A program made the position numbers and the translations under genes. From Caldisericaceae bacterium (lineage in GTDB: Bacteria > Caldisericota > Caldisericia > Caldisericales > Caldisericaceae), in assembly GCA_021161495.1 (NCBI GenBank), contig JAGHAO010000024.1, positions 1 to 15,951 on the forward strand: a stretch of DNA of 15,951 nt. The letters run 5' to 3'. The notes under the pieces are model-generated. The model was not told where the DNA came from, searched no databases, and saw nothing but the letters and a program-made list of their open reading frames with translations. Positions 7,531-13,821 of the stretch are shown here, piece after piece (position 1 is the first letter of the stretch; each line of letters begins with the position of its first letter).

Positions 7531-8645
7531 AGCAACCTCCTTTGCCTTTTTGTTTTTTTATATATAAAATGTTTTTCGGCCTCTTTTATGAACTTCATTC
7601 CTTTTTCTTCTTCCTCCTCGTAAAGTTTTTCCGCTCCTTTTGCCTCTATTGCGGATAAAATTTTTTCATTATACAGAAAATCGATGAAATTTCCATTTCC
7701 CGATTTCACCGACGGAATTTTATTTTCAATGAAGTATTCCATAAGTTTAAAGCCCAATTTTAAGGGCGAAAAACTCTTTGCGTCGCTTACGTAAAATTCC
7801 GCCCCGAAACACCTCTTTCCCTTGAATTTGTCCCCGAGCGGGATAAATACGGAGGGTTTCCACAGCATACCCTCGATTTGCAAACTGTCGAGAAATTTTG
7901 CAAAGTCTTTTATATCTATATTCGGTGAGCCTATTATGCGAAAAGGTTTTGCCGTCCCTCTGCCTACGGAAACTTCAAATGCTTCTCCGAAAACGAGAGC
8001 GGGATACAGGTAAACGGATTGAACGGAACTGAGGTTGGGAGACGGAGAAGAAAAGGGAAGTCCGGTGTCTTCGTAATACATTTCCCTTTGATATCCCTCC
8101 ATAGGAATCACTTTTACATTCCCGTTCAGTTTTTCGGCAAAGAACAGCCCGAGCTCTCCGAATGTGAAAGGGTAAAGAAACGGAATAAAAGGAGGAGAGA
8201 CTACGGAGAGATTTTCTGTTTTCGGTTCGCCGAAACTTCTCGTTGCCGATATCGGGTTGGGCCTGTCAAGTATCACAACCTCGAATCCCAACTCAGCCGA
8301 ACAGGATATTATATCATAGAGATTGCTGACGTATGTGAAGCACCTGAGTCCGGTATCCTGAATATCCACATACAGTTTTTCTATGTCAACGAATTTCTTG
8401 CAGTCCGAATTATCGTAAATTGTGACAAACGGTATTCCCGTTAGCGGGTCTTTCGTATCGAAATACCGTTCTCCGGGCAGAAACTCTTCGTAATAACCGT
8501 GCTCTCCGGTAAAGACGACATCCGGCTTTATTATGTCGATGCTTCTTCTCCACTCGGAGGAAACTCCCGATATATTGGAAAATAATCCGATTATCTTTTT
8601 CTCGTCGGATTTTTTAAGATTTTCAATTCCCAATTTAACCTTCAT
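7527..8645 (-). CDS. namZ: NamZ-like exo-beta-N-acetylmuramidase (DUF1343, GH171)
   Basis: A 372-residue member of the DUF1343 family, whose B. subtilis member NamZ (YbbC) cleaves MurNAc from non-reducing ends of glycan fragments. Family blocks are present in order: LFSNISG at 21-27, GEHGYYEEF at 47-55 (conserved Glu48-His49-Gly50), VDIQDTGLRCFTYV at 93-106, LDRPNPI at 126-132, PFTFGELGLF near 159-168, PSPNLSS at 201-207 and SVGRGTAKPF at 226-235. No signal peptide is seen, while many homologues are exported, so a cytoplasmic role is predicted. The segment before FGEL reads FLYP where homologues usually have HGMT, a point to note for substrate choice. It overlaps murQ by 11 bases. Its last codons (K-R-Q-R-R-L-L) double as the ribosome binding site of the next gene. 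Confidence 0.88.
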   Translation of the reverse strand: MKVKLGIENLKKSDEKKIIGLFSNISGVSSEWRRSIDIIKPDVVFTGEHGYYEEFLPGERYFDTKDPLTGIPFVTIYDNSDCKKFVDIEKLYVDIQDTGLRCFTYVSNLYDIISCSAELGFEVVILDRPNPISATRSFGEPKTENLSVVSPPFIPFLYPFTFGELGLFFAEKLNGNVKVIPMEGYQREMYYEDTGLPFSSPSPNLSSVQSVYLYPALVFGEAFEVSVGRGTAKPFRIIGSPNIDIKDFAKFLDSLQIEGMLWKPSVFIPLGDKFKGKRCFGAEFYVSDAKSFSPLKLGFKLMEYFIENKIPSVKSGNGNFIDFLYNEKILSAIEAKGAEKLYEEEEEKGMKFIKEAEKHFIYKKTKRQRRLL

Positions 8646-9480
8646 ACGCTTTCGGAAAATCGAAACCCTCCTTTTTCAGCAGATTTCTCGCCTCTTCCTC
8701 CGTTAGGTCTTTTTTAAGCATAAGCGAGGCGATTCTCGCATCTTTTGTTTTCATCACAAGTTCTCTTGCCTTATCGAACGGCGCTCCGGTGAGTTCGGAA
8801 ACAATTCTCGCGGCCCTGTCCACAAGTTTGTTGTTTGAAGGAACCACTGCAACCATAAGATTGTCGTAAGTTCTTCCCGCTTTAATCATCGAAATCGTCG
8901 AGACCATATTCAGGATCAATTTTTCCGCAGTCCCCGCGTTTAACCGTGTAGAGCCTTTTATAAACTCTTCTCCCGTGTCTGCAACGACGAGATAATCCAC
9001 AAAATCGTAATTTACTGCCCTGCATGATATCAAACTCGTTCTTGCACCGATCGAACGGGCAAATTTCAGAGCGCCCAACACGTAAGGGGTTTTTCCGCTT
9101 GCCGATATTCCGATTGCAATGTCGGATTTCGCAAATCCGGCGTTTTTCAAATCTTCCTCTCCTTGCGCCGAAGAATCTTCCGCATACTCTTTTGCTTTGA
9201 ACATCGCCTCTTTTCCGCCGGCAATAAGAGCATTAAACAGGTTTTCTTCCCCGAAAGTCGGGTAAATTTCCGATGCGTCAAGCACGCCTATCCTTCCGCT
9301 TGTGCCTGCACCTACGTAAAATATTCTGCCGCCGTTTTTCACGGTTTCCGTCACTTTGTCGGTAAGCACGGAGATCCGGTGCAGTGCGCTTTCCACCGCC
9401 TCAAATGCGCGTTTCGAACTTTGGAACATAAGATAAACGAGTTTTTCCGTATCAAAGTTGTTAATTATTTCTTTTTTCAA
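8635..9480 (-). CDS. murQ: N-acetylmuramic acid 6-phosphate etherase
   Basis: MurQ removes the lactyl ether from MurNAc-6-phosphate to give GlcNAc-6-phosphate and D-lactate, the committing step of MurNAc catabolism. The 281-residue SIS-domain protein shows GAGTSGRIGVLDASEI at 57-72, with Glu71 matching E. coli Glu83; EYAEDSSAQGEEDL at 98-111, with Glu101 matching catalytic Glu114; GISASGKTPYVLGAL at 124-138; and GSTRLNAGTAEKL at 176-188. The start is a TTG at 9480: GGAGG lies 6 bases upstream, an in-frame stop occurs 18 bases before it, and no upstream ATG exists. The N-terminus lacks about 15-20 residues usual in the family (the TExxNPxSxxID segment), but the catalytic core is complete. It overlaps the kinase gene by 20 bases and namZ by 11. 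Confidence 0.95.
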   Translation of the reverse strand: MKKEIINNFDTEKLVYLMFQSSKRAFEAVESALHRISVLTDKVTETVKNGGRIFYVGAGTSGRIGVLDASEIYPTFGEENLFNALIAGGKEAMFKAKEYAEDSSAQGEEDLKNAGFAKSDIAIGISASGKTPYVLGALKFARSIGARTSLISCRAVNYDFVDYLVVADTGEEFIKGSTRLNAGTAEKLILNMVSTISMIKAGRTYDNLMVAVVPSNNKLVDRAARIVSELTGAPFDKARELVMKTKDARIASLMLKKDLTEEEARNLLKKEGFDFPKAYEG

Positions 9481-10318
9481 TTTCTTCCTCCGCCATTTTT
9501 ATCACGGCTTTTTCAACTTTTAATTTTTGGTTTTCGTATTCGCACTCTCCCAACATCTTACGAACGTATTGCTTGAACCTTTCGGTAAAAAATTCGGAGT
9601 GCGCAAAAAACCCTCCGTATGTTCCTATTTCAGGTTTTTCCGTTCTAAGCATCTTTGCGGCAGTGCACACCTCATCCGCAAGTTTTTCCGCTCCGGCATC
9701 AAGGATTTCAAAACTTTCTTTCGAATTCAGAACGGTGGCTCCGAAATCCGCAATAAGTTTTGAAGGAAGAGAAGACGAATAAATCTTTTTCAGAATATCC
9801 GCGTAGTTATCCGTTTGGAAATAGTTCTCTATCGATTTTGAAAAAAACGTCTCTTTTCCTGTTTGCATATCGAGAAGCCCTCTTTTGATAAATTCCTTTC
9901 CGAACCAAAAACCTCCGCCTTCGTCACCGAGCAAATACCCCAATCCCCCTATTTGAAGTTCTTTTCCGGAGTTTTTTCCGTAAACAACCGAGCCTGTTCC
10001 GGAAATTACAATTATTCCGTCTCCGTTTCCAAAAAAAGCGTAATGGACGGCCTTAATATCCGGAAAAGCAAAAACTTTTTTTGCAAACCTTTGCAGCTCG
10101 CTTTTGAGAGTTTCCCTTGCTTCCGCACTTCCTCCTCCTGACACGGCGCAGGCAATGATACTTGCGCTCTTTCCTTTGAGTCTTTCTTTCAGAAATTCGA
10201 GCACCCCTTTGTTTATTAATGGATTTCCGGGTTGAGAAGACACCGAATAGTACTCTGTTTCTCCGTTATCAAAAAATATTCTCGTGCCGCTTCCTCCGAG
10301 ATCCATTCCTATGTTCAT
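9461..10318 (-). CDS. Amino-sugar kinase of the BadF/BadG/BcrA ATPase family (GlcNAc/MurNAc kinase)
   Basis: A 285-residue ASKHA-fold kinase. Visible ATP-binding elements are DLGGSGTR at 6-13 (phosphate 1), ISGTGSVVYG at 105-114 (phosphate 2) and GLGYLLGDEGGGFWFG at 125-140, a signature of N-acetylhexosamine kinases of this family. A likely catalytic Asp87 lies in FPDIKAVHYA. Next to murQ it most likely phosphorylates free MurNAc and/or GlcNAc released by NamZ and NagZ, as MurK of Clostridium does for both sugars, supplying MurNAc-6-phosphate that in B. subtilis comes from the PTS. The ATG at 10318 has AGGAG upstream and forms an ATGA overlap with the regulator gene. I give no gene symbol because nagK and murK cannot be separated by sequence alone. 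Confidence 0.83.
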   Translation of the reverse strand: MNIGMDLGGSGTRIFFDNGETEYYSVSSQPGNPLINKGVLEFLKERLKGKSASIIACAVSGGGSAEARETLKSELQRFAKKVFAFPDIKAVHYAFFGNGDGIIVISGTGSVVYGKNSGKELQIGGLGYLLGDEGGGFWFGKEFIKRGLLDMQTGKETFFSKSIENYFQTDNYADILKKIYSSSLPSKLIADFGATVLNSKESFEILDAGAEKLADEVCTAAKMLRTEKPEIGTYGGFFAHSEFFTERFKQYVRKMLGECEYENQKLKVEKAVIKMAEEEIEKRNN

Positions 10319-11055
10319 ATTCTCCTCAGGTTCAACGTAATCCTGTAGATGTCCGCCCTGTAAACGGCTTTTACGAATTCTATTATTTCTCCGCTCTTTA
10401 CGAATGTTCTTCTTTCTATGCGCAAAATCGGTTTGCTCGTCGTGATTTTGAGGAGTTTTGCTTCTTCTTCCGCCGGAAGGTCCGCTTCTATCGTTTCCGT
10501 CGCATAATAAGGTTGAACTCCGAATTTTAATTTCAATGTTTCGTAAAGCGAGTCCTTTTCGGTAAAATCGGCGAGCAATCCGGGGAACTTTTCTTTCGGA
10601 AGGTATGCGTCTTCGATCGCGATTGGTTTGTCGTTCGCAAGCCTCAGCCTTTTCAGGTTGAAAACCTCGTTTCCTTTAAGGACTTCTTTTACAAAAGGGG
10701 GTGCGTCAACCAATCCCTTTTTCAGAATTTTCGCCCCTGGGGAAACATTTTTCCTCTTCATCTCTTCGGAGAACCCCAAAAGCCTTTCCGAGGGGTGGTT
10801 GAACATTTTATGCGGGACAAACGTCCCTTTTCCGTGCTCTATGTAAAGGATTCCTTCCTCTATCAAATCGCTTATCGCTTTTCTCACCGTGTTTCTGCTT
10901 ACGTCGAACATTTTGCAGAGTTCCTGTTCGGAAGGTATCTTTTCTCCCCCTTTCCATTTGCCGGATTCTATATATTTCTTTATCAGGTTCTCCACCTGAA
11001 AATACAGAGGAACTGCACTATCTCTGTCTAACGCAATATCATCACGTAACGACAT
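10315..11055 (-). CDS. GntR-family transcriptional regulator, HutC/NagR subfamily
   Basis: First gene of the salvage operon, 246 aa. Residues 14-80 form a winged helix-turn-helix: VPLYFQVENLIKKYIESG, then KIPSEQELCKMFDVSRNTVRKAI and the wing EEGILYIEHGKGTFV. Residues from about 93 to 240 form a UTRA effector-binding domain, with ending blocks RIERRTFVKSGEIIEFVKAVYRAD. This is the architecture of NagR (YvoA) and DasR, which sense glucosamine-6-phosphate or GlcNAc-6-phosphate, so a downstream product of MurQ is a reasonable inducer here. The ATG at 11055 has AAGGAGG 6 bases upstream. It sits 19 bases after a near-consensus -10 box, so it probably represses its own operon. No clean GTxTAxAC-type operator was found. 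Confidence 0.92.
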   Translation of the reverse strand: MSLRDDIALDRDSAVPLYFQVENLIKKYIESGKWKGGEKIPSEQELCKMFDVSRNTVRKAISDLIEEGILYIEHGKGTFVPHKMFNHPSERLLGFSEEMKRKNVSPGAKILKKGLVDAPPFVKEVLKGNEVFNLKRLRLANDKPIAIEDAYLPKEKFPGLLADFTEKDSLYETLKLKFGVQPYYATETIEADLPAEEEAKLLKITTSKPILRIERRTFVKSGEIIEFVKAVYRADIYRITLNLRRI

Positions 11056-11073
11056 ACCAACCTCCTTACAAAA

Positions 11074-11102
11074 AGTATAGGACGAAAATTTATCCGTGTC
11101 AA
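11074..11102 (-). promoter_or_regulatory. Sigma-70-type promoter of the salvage operon
   Basis: On the minus strand a perfect TTGACA (-35, plus 11097-11102) is followed after 17 bases by TATACT (-10, plus 11074-11079), five of six consensus bases. Transcription would start about 25 bases before the gntR ATG, just ahead of its AAGGAGG. The spacer holds an imperfect palindrome, GGATAAATTTTCGTCC, as a weak candidate operator for the GntR protein. No terminator separates this promoter from the chromate-transporter genes ending at 11122, so read-through from upstream is possible. Confidence 0.8.
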
Positions 11103-11121
11103 GAGGGAAACGGCCGAAAAA

Positions 11122-11646
11122 TTATTTTATGAGGAAAATTCCGATGACGCCCATTCCTATGAGAAGCAGGAAGGCGTTGATTTTGAATTTGACAAACACA
11201 ACAAACGCAATCGCTGCGAGAATAAAAGGGACTGCCGAATGGAAAGAGCCGCGAACAATAAGATAAATTGCGCTAATAAGGAGCGCGATTATTACGGGCT
11301 TCACCCCGCTGATAAACGCCTTGTAAACCGCTGTTTTACTAAGATTATGCATAACCGATGCGATAAGCACGATGATCGCAAAGGAAGGCGATGCAACTCC
11401 GAAAGTCGCTATGATTGCGCCCCAAAATCCTTTCATGTTGTATCCTATGAACGTTGCCATATTTACCGCGATGGGCCCGGGAGTAACCTGCGCGATAGAG
11501 ACAAAATAAAGGAAATTTTTTATTGTTATCCAGTGCAAGTTTGTTACGAGTTCCCTTTGTATTATGGGAAGCATTGCCTGGCCGCCTCCGAACGTGACGG
11601 CGCCTATTTTGAAAAACTCGAAATATATTTTAATGAGTTCTTTCAT
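11122..11646 (-). CDS. Half-size chromate transporter (CHR) family protein, second of pair
   Basis: A 174-residue membrane protein of the CHR family in short-chain form. It has FGGGQAMLPIIQREL at about 19-33, then VSIAQVTPGPIAVNMATFIGY at 49-69, the CHR signature, followed by several hydrophobic helices (about five to six in all). Full-length ChrA has two such domains; short-chain CHR genes occur in pairs encoding one half each, as here. Despite the name, many members are not shown to move chromate, and the native substrate is unknown. The ATG at 11646 lies within the last codons of its partner (17-base overlap) with AAGGA upstream. A 53-bp block at 11438-11490 is almost identical to one in the partner. 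No chrB or chrR gene is nearby, so a chromate role is unsupported. Confidence 0.85.
   Translation of the reverse strand: MKELIKIYFEFFKIGAVTFGGGQAMLPIIQRELVTNLHWITIKNFLYFVSIAQVTPGPIAVNMATFIGYNMKGFWGAIIATFGVASPSFAIIVLIASVMHNLSKTAVYKAFISGVKPVIIALLISAIYLIVRGSFHSAVPFILAAIAFVVFVKFKINAFLLLIGMGVIGIFLIK
11438..11490. repeat. 53-bp near-identical direct repeat, copy in second CHR gene
   Basis: This block matches 11973-12025 at 52 of 53 bases; the only difference is a C here against T there after GCGATGGG. It encodes the QVTPGPIAVNMATFIGY signature. Flanking DNA in the two genes is clearly diverged, so identity at synonymous positions stops sharply at the block ends. This pattern suggests gene conversion between the paralogues, or very strong selection on the DNA itself. 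Confidence 0.9.
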
Positions 11647-12208
11647 TCATGTATTCCTTTGTTTTAAAAATTACCCCCAGCGCTCCGCCGATGAGAATCA
11701 CGTAAATGGGGTTGAGTTTTATGACAAAAATCTCTATGAGAGACAAAACGAAGACGATCACGTAAAATGTGTCAACATTGGAGCGTTTCCAAACGTCCAG
11801 CGTAAGGTATGCGATTTCAGCAACGACTCCCGTTAAAACACCCATAAAAAACCTGTGCACAAAAATGTTTTTCACCGCATCCGTAAAATACAGGGAGATG
11901 AGGATGATAATAATGAGTGAAGGAAGCACAACTCCCGTTGTTGTGAAAACGGAGCCCAATATGCCGGACTCCTTGTATCCTATGAACGTTGCCATATTTA
12001 CCGCGATGGGTCCGGGAGTAACCTGGGAAATTGCGAATATTTCGTAAAATGTATCCGCGTCGAGGAGTTTACGCTTTTCCACAATCTCCTGCTTCATAAG
12101 AGGAACCATTGCGTACCCTCCGCCGAGGGTAAAAAGCCCTATGTAAAAAAATATTCCTGCCAGTTTAAGTAATCTTATTAGTTTTTTGGGTTTTTTCGAG
12201 CTCTTCAT
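11630..12208 (-). CDS. Half-size chromate transporter (CHR) family protein, first of pair
   Basis: A 192-residue membrane protein, partner of the next gene. After a lysine-rich N-terminus (MKSSKKPKKLIRLLKLAG) come GLFTLGGGYAMVPLMKQEI, then ISQVTPGPIAVNMATFIGY, the CHR signature, and further membrane helices; the total length is that of one CHR domain. Co-translation with a second half suggests a heteromeric transporter with antiparallel halves, as proposed for paired short-chain CHR proteins. The ATG at 12208 overlaps the end of folK by 44 bases with only a weak GGTGAG upstream, so translation may rely on ribosomes finishing folK. Transport of an inorganic anion is the family expectation; the actual ion cannot be told. 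Confidence 0.85.
   Translation of the reverse strand: MKSSKKPKKLIRLLKLAGIFFYIGLFTLGGGYAMVPLMKQEIVEKRKLLDADTFYEIFAISQVTPGPIAVNMATFIGYKESGILGSVFTTTGVVLPSLIIIILISLYFTDAVKNIFVHRFFMGVLTGVVAEIAYLTLDVWKRSNVDTFYVIVFVLSLIEIFVIKLNPIYVILIGGALGVIFKTKEYMNERTH
11973..12025. repeat. 53-bp near-identical direct repeat, copy in first CHR gene
   Basis: Partner of the block at 11438-11490, same orientation, 535 bases apart, one mismatch. It covers the QVTPGPIAVNMATFIGY signature of the first CHR protein. Outside the block the two genes differ in most codons, for example ESGILGSVFTTTG against MKGFWGAIIATFG just downstream in the protein. Confidence 0.9.
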
Positions 12209-12647
12209 AAAGTGTTCTCACCGTTTTGCAAAATACGGGGTGCACGTAGCAGGGAACGATCTCGTTTAAGGGTTTCAGCACAAACTCCCTGTTCTGCATA
12301 TCCGGGTGCGGAATCGAAAGCCCTTTTTCGTTTATTACGAAATCTTCGTAAAAAATGATGTCGAGGTCTATGATTCGCGGCCCCCAATGTATTTTCCTTA
12401 CTCTTCCCATTTTCTTTTCTATACTTAACAGCGTTTCCAAAAGTTCGTAAGGGGAGAGGTTTGTTTTGCAGAGCGCTGCGGCATTGAGAAAACCCGGCTG
12501 TTCTTTGTATCCGTACGGCTCCGTTTCGTAAAAACTCGAAACTTTTACGATGTTTACGCCTCTTTCTCTCATAAGATTAAGGGCGGTTTCGATGTTCTTC
12601 TTCCTGTCTCCCAAGTTCGTGCCTATTGCGATTACCGTTTTACGCAC
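12165..12647 (-). CDS. folK: 2-amino-4-hydroxy-6-hydroxymethyldihydropteridine pyrophosphokinase (HPPK)
   Basis: HPPK transfers pyrophosphate from ATP to 6-hydroxymethyl-dihydropterin, making the substrate for FolP. The 160-residue protein has the usual length and motifs: AIGTNLGDRKKNI at 7-19, SSFYETEPYGYKEQPGFLNAA at 37-57, RKIHWGPRIIDLDIIFY at 84-100 with Mg-binding Asp95 and Asp97, and IPHPDMQNREFVLKPLNEI at 112-130. The start is a GTG at 12647: a GGAGG lies 9 bases upstream and the ORF overlaps the folP stop by 8 bases. Adjacent folP-folK order is common. The cytoplasmic folate pathway is only partly represented, since folE and folB are not in the window. Confidence 0.96.
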   Translation of the reverse strand: MRKTVIAIGTNLGDRKKNIETALNLMRERGVNIVKVSSFYETEPYGYKEQPGFLNAAALCKTNLSPYELLETLLSIEKKMGRVRKIHWGPRIIDLDIIFYEDFVINEKGLSIPHPDMQNREFVLKPLNEIVPCYVHPVFCKTVRTLYEELEKTQKTNKIT

Positions 12648-13821
12648 TTGATATTGCCTCCGTTAGTTGCAGAAGTTCTTTGTGCGGTTTTACGTCGTGC
12701 ACTCTTAAAATATTTGCGCCGTTCAAAACCCCGACGGTATCGGAAACAAGCGTTCCGTAAAGCCTGTTTTCCACGTTTTCTCCCGTTACGGAGCCGATGA
12801 AAGATTTTCTGGAAAGCCCTAAAAGCACGGGTTTTTTGAAAATCGTAAACGCTTTCAGATTTTTAATGATTTTGAGGTTGTCCGAAACGCGCTTTCCGAA
12901 CCCTATGCCCGGATCAATTATGATTTTGTCTATTCCGAAACTTTCCAGCGTGTTTATTCTTTCTTCGAAATAGTCTATAAGTTCCCTTACGACGTCTTCG
13001 TAAAACGGGTTTTTTTGCATATCCTTCGGCGTTCCTTTGATGTGCATAACGACAACCGGAACGTCGTATTTCTTTGCCACAAATTTCATCTTGTCGTCAA
13101 ATCTCAAACCGCTTATGTCATTTATGATATTCGCCCCCGCCTCGATTGCCTTTTCCGCAACCTCCGCCTTGTACGTGTCAATTGAAATTACGGCATCGGG
13201 AAATTGTTTTCTTATCGCCGATATTACGGGCAAGACTCTTCTTTTTTCTTCGTCTGCATTCACTTTCTCCGCTCCGGGGCGCGTGGACTCCCCGCCGATA
13301 TCGATGATGTCCGCCCCCTCTTCAAGCATTTTTTCCGCGTGCTTCAACGCTTTTTCCGTATTTACGTAAAGCCCTCCGTCCGAGAACGAATCCGGAGTTA
13401 CGTTCAAAATACCCATTAGGAATTTTTTCTTATTGAAGTCAAACGTCTTCCCTGCGATTTTGTAAACGGGAAGAGCATTTTTCTCTATGAGAAATTTTAT
13501 TGCACTCCGCACTTCCGCAAGCCCGAAGAACGGTTCGAAAGCGAGTTTTTCGTAAACTCTTTGAAACGTCCTTTTCGTCCCCATCAAAACGCAGTCTGTT
13601 TTTTCGACTTTCCAACTCGCAACGTCCCTGTGAACCGCAACATCTCCGCCCGCACCGATAAATTCTTGCTTTAATATGTTTGCGCCTTTTGCATTTACGT
13701 TTGAAAGTTTTGCGAGTATAAAATCGGATTTCCTTTCGAAAATATCAAAAGCCTCTTTGTCAACTCCGGTTTTTTCGAGTTCCTTTTCGAGGTCTTGCCT
13801 TTTTATTATTTGCGGAATCAT
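12640..13821 (-). CDS. folP: Dihydropteroate synthase with N-terminal extension
   Basis: DHPS joins dihydropterin pyrophosphate with p-aminobenzoate. The core occupies residues 134-393: FLMGILNVTPDSFSDGG, GADIIDIGGESTRPGA, VISIDTYKAEVAEKAIEAGA, INDISG, VVMHIKGTPKDMQ, IIIDPGIGFGK, PVLLGLSRKSFIG and GANILRVHDV are all present, giving the pterin and phosphate sites. About 130 residues precede this core, against almost none in E. coli DHPS. This extension has its own fold-like pattern (KEAFDIFERKSDFILAKL, then CVLMGTKRTFQRVYEKL, and an FGLAEVRSAI segment). Longer DHPS forms are, I believe, found in other anaerobic bacteria, but its job is unknown to me. The ATG at 13821 has GGGAGG upstream and forms ATGA with the esterase stop; an open frame 26 codons further upstream lacks support. 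Confidence 0.94.
   Translation of the reverse strand: MIPQIIKRQDLEKELEKTGVDKEAFDIFERKSDFILAKLSNVNAKGANILKQEFIGAGGDVAVHRDVASWKVEKTDCVLMGTKRTFQRVYEKLAFEPFFGLAEVRSAIKFLIEKNALPVYKIAGKTFDFNKKKFLMGILNVTPDSFSDGGLYVNTEKALKHAEKMLEEGADIIDIGGESTRPGAEKVNADEEKRRVLPVISAIRKQFPDAVISIDTYKAEVAEKAIEAGANIINDISGLRFDDKMKFVAKKYDVPVVVMHIKGTPKDMQKNPFYEDVVRELIDYFEERINTLESFGIDKIIIDPGIGFGKRVSDNLKIIKNLKAFTIFKKPVLLGLSRKSFIGSVTGENVENRLYGTLVSDTVGVLNGANILRVHDVKPHKELLQLTEAISSA

Noticed and set aside
7540..7575. Internal promoter before the binding-protein gene (TATATA at the end of namZ)
   Set aside because: AT-rich codons create a -10-like string, but there is no -35 box at suitable distance.
11122..12208. Chromate-resistance locus
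   Set aside because: Only the CHR transporter halves are present; there is no chrB, chrF or reductase gene, and the neighbours are folate genes.
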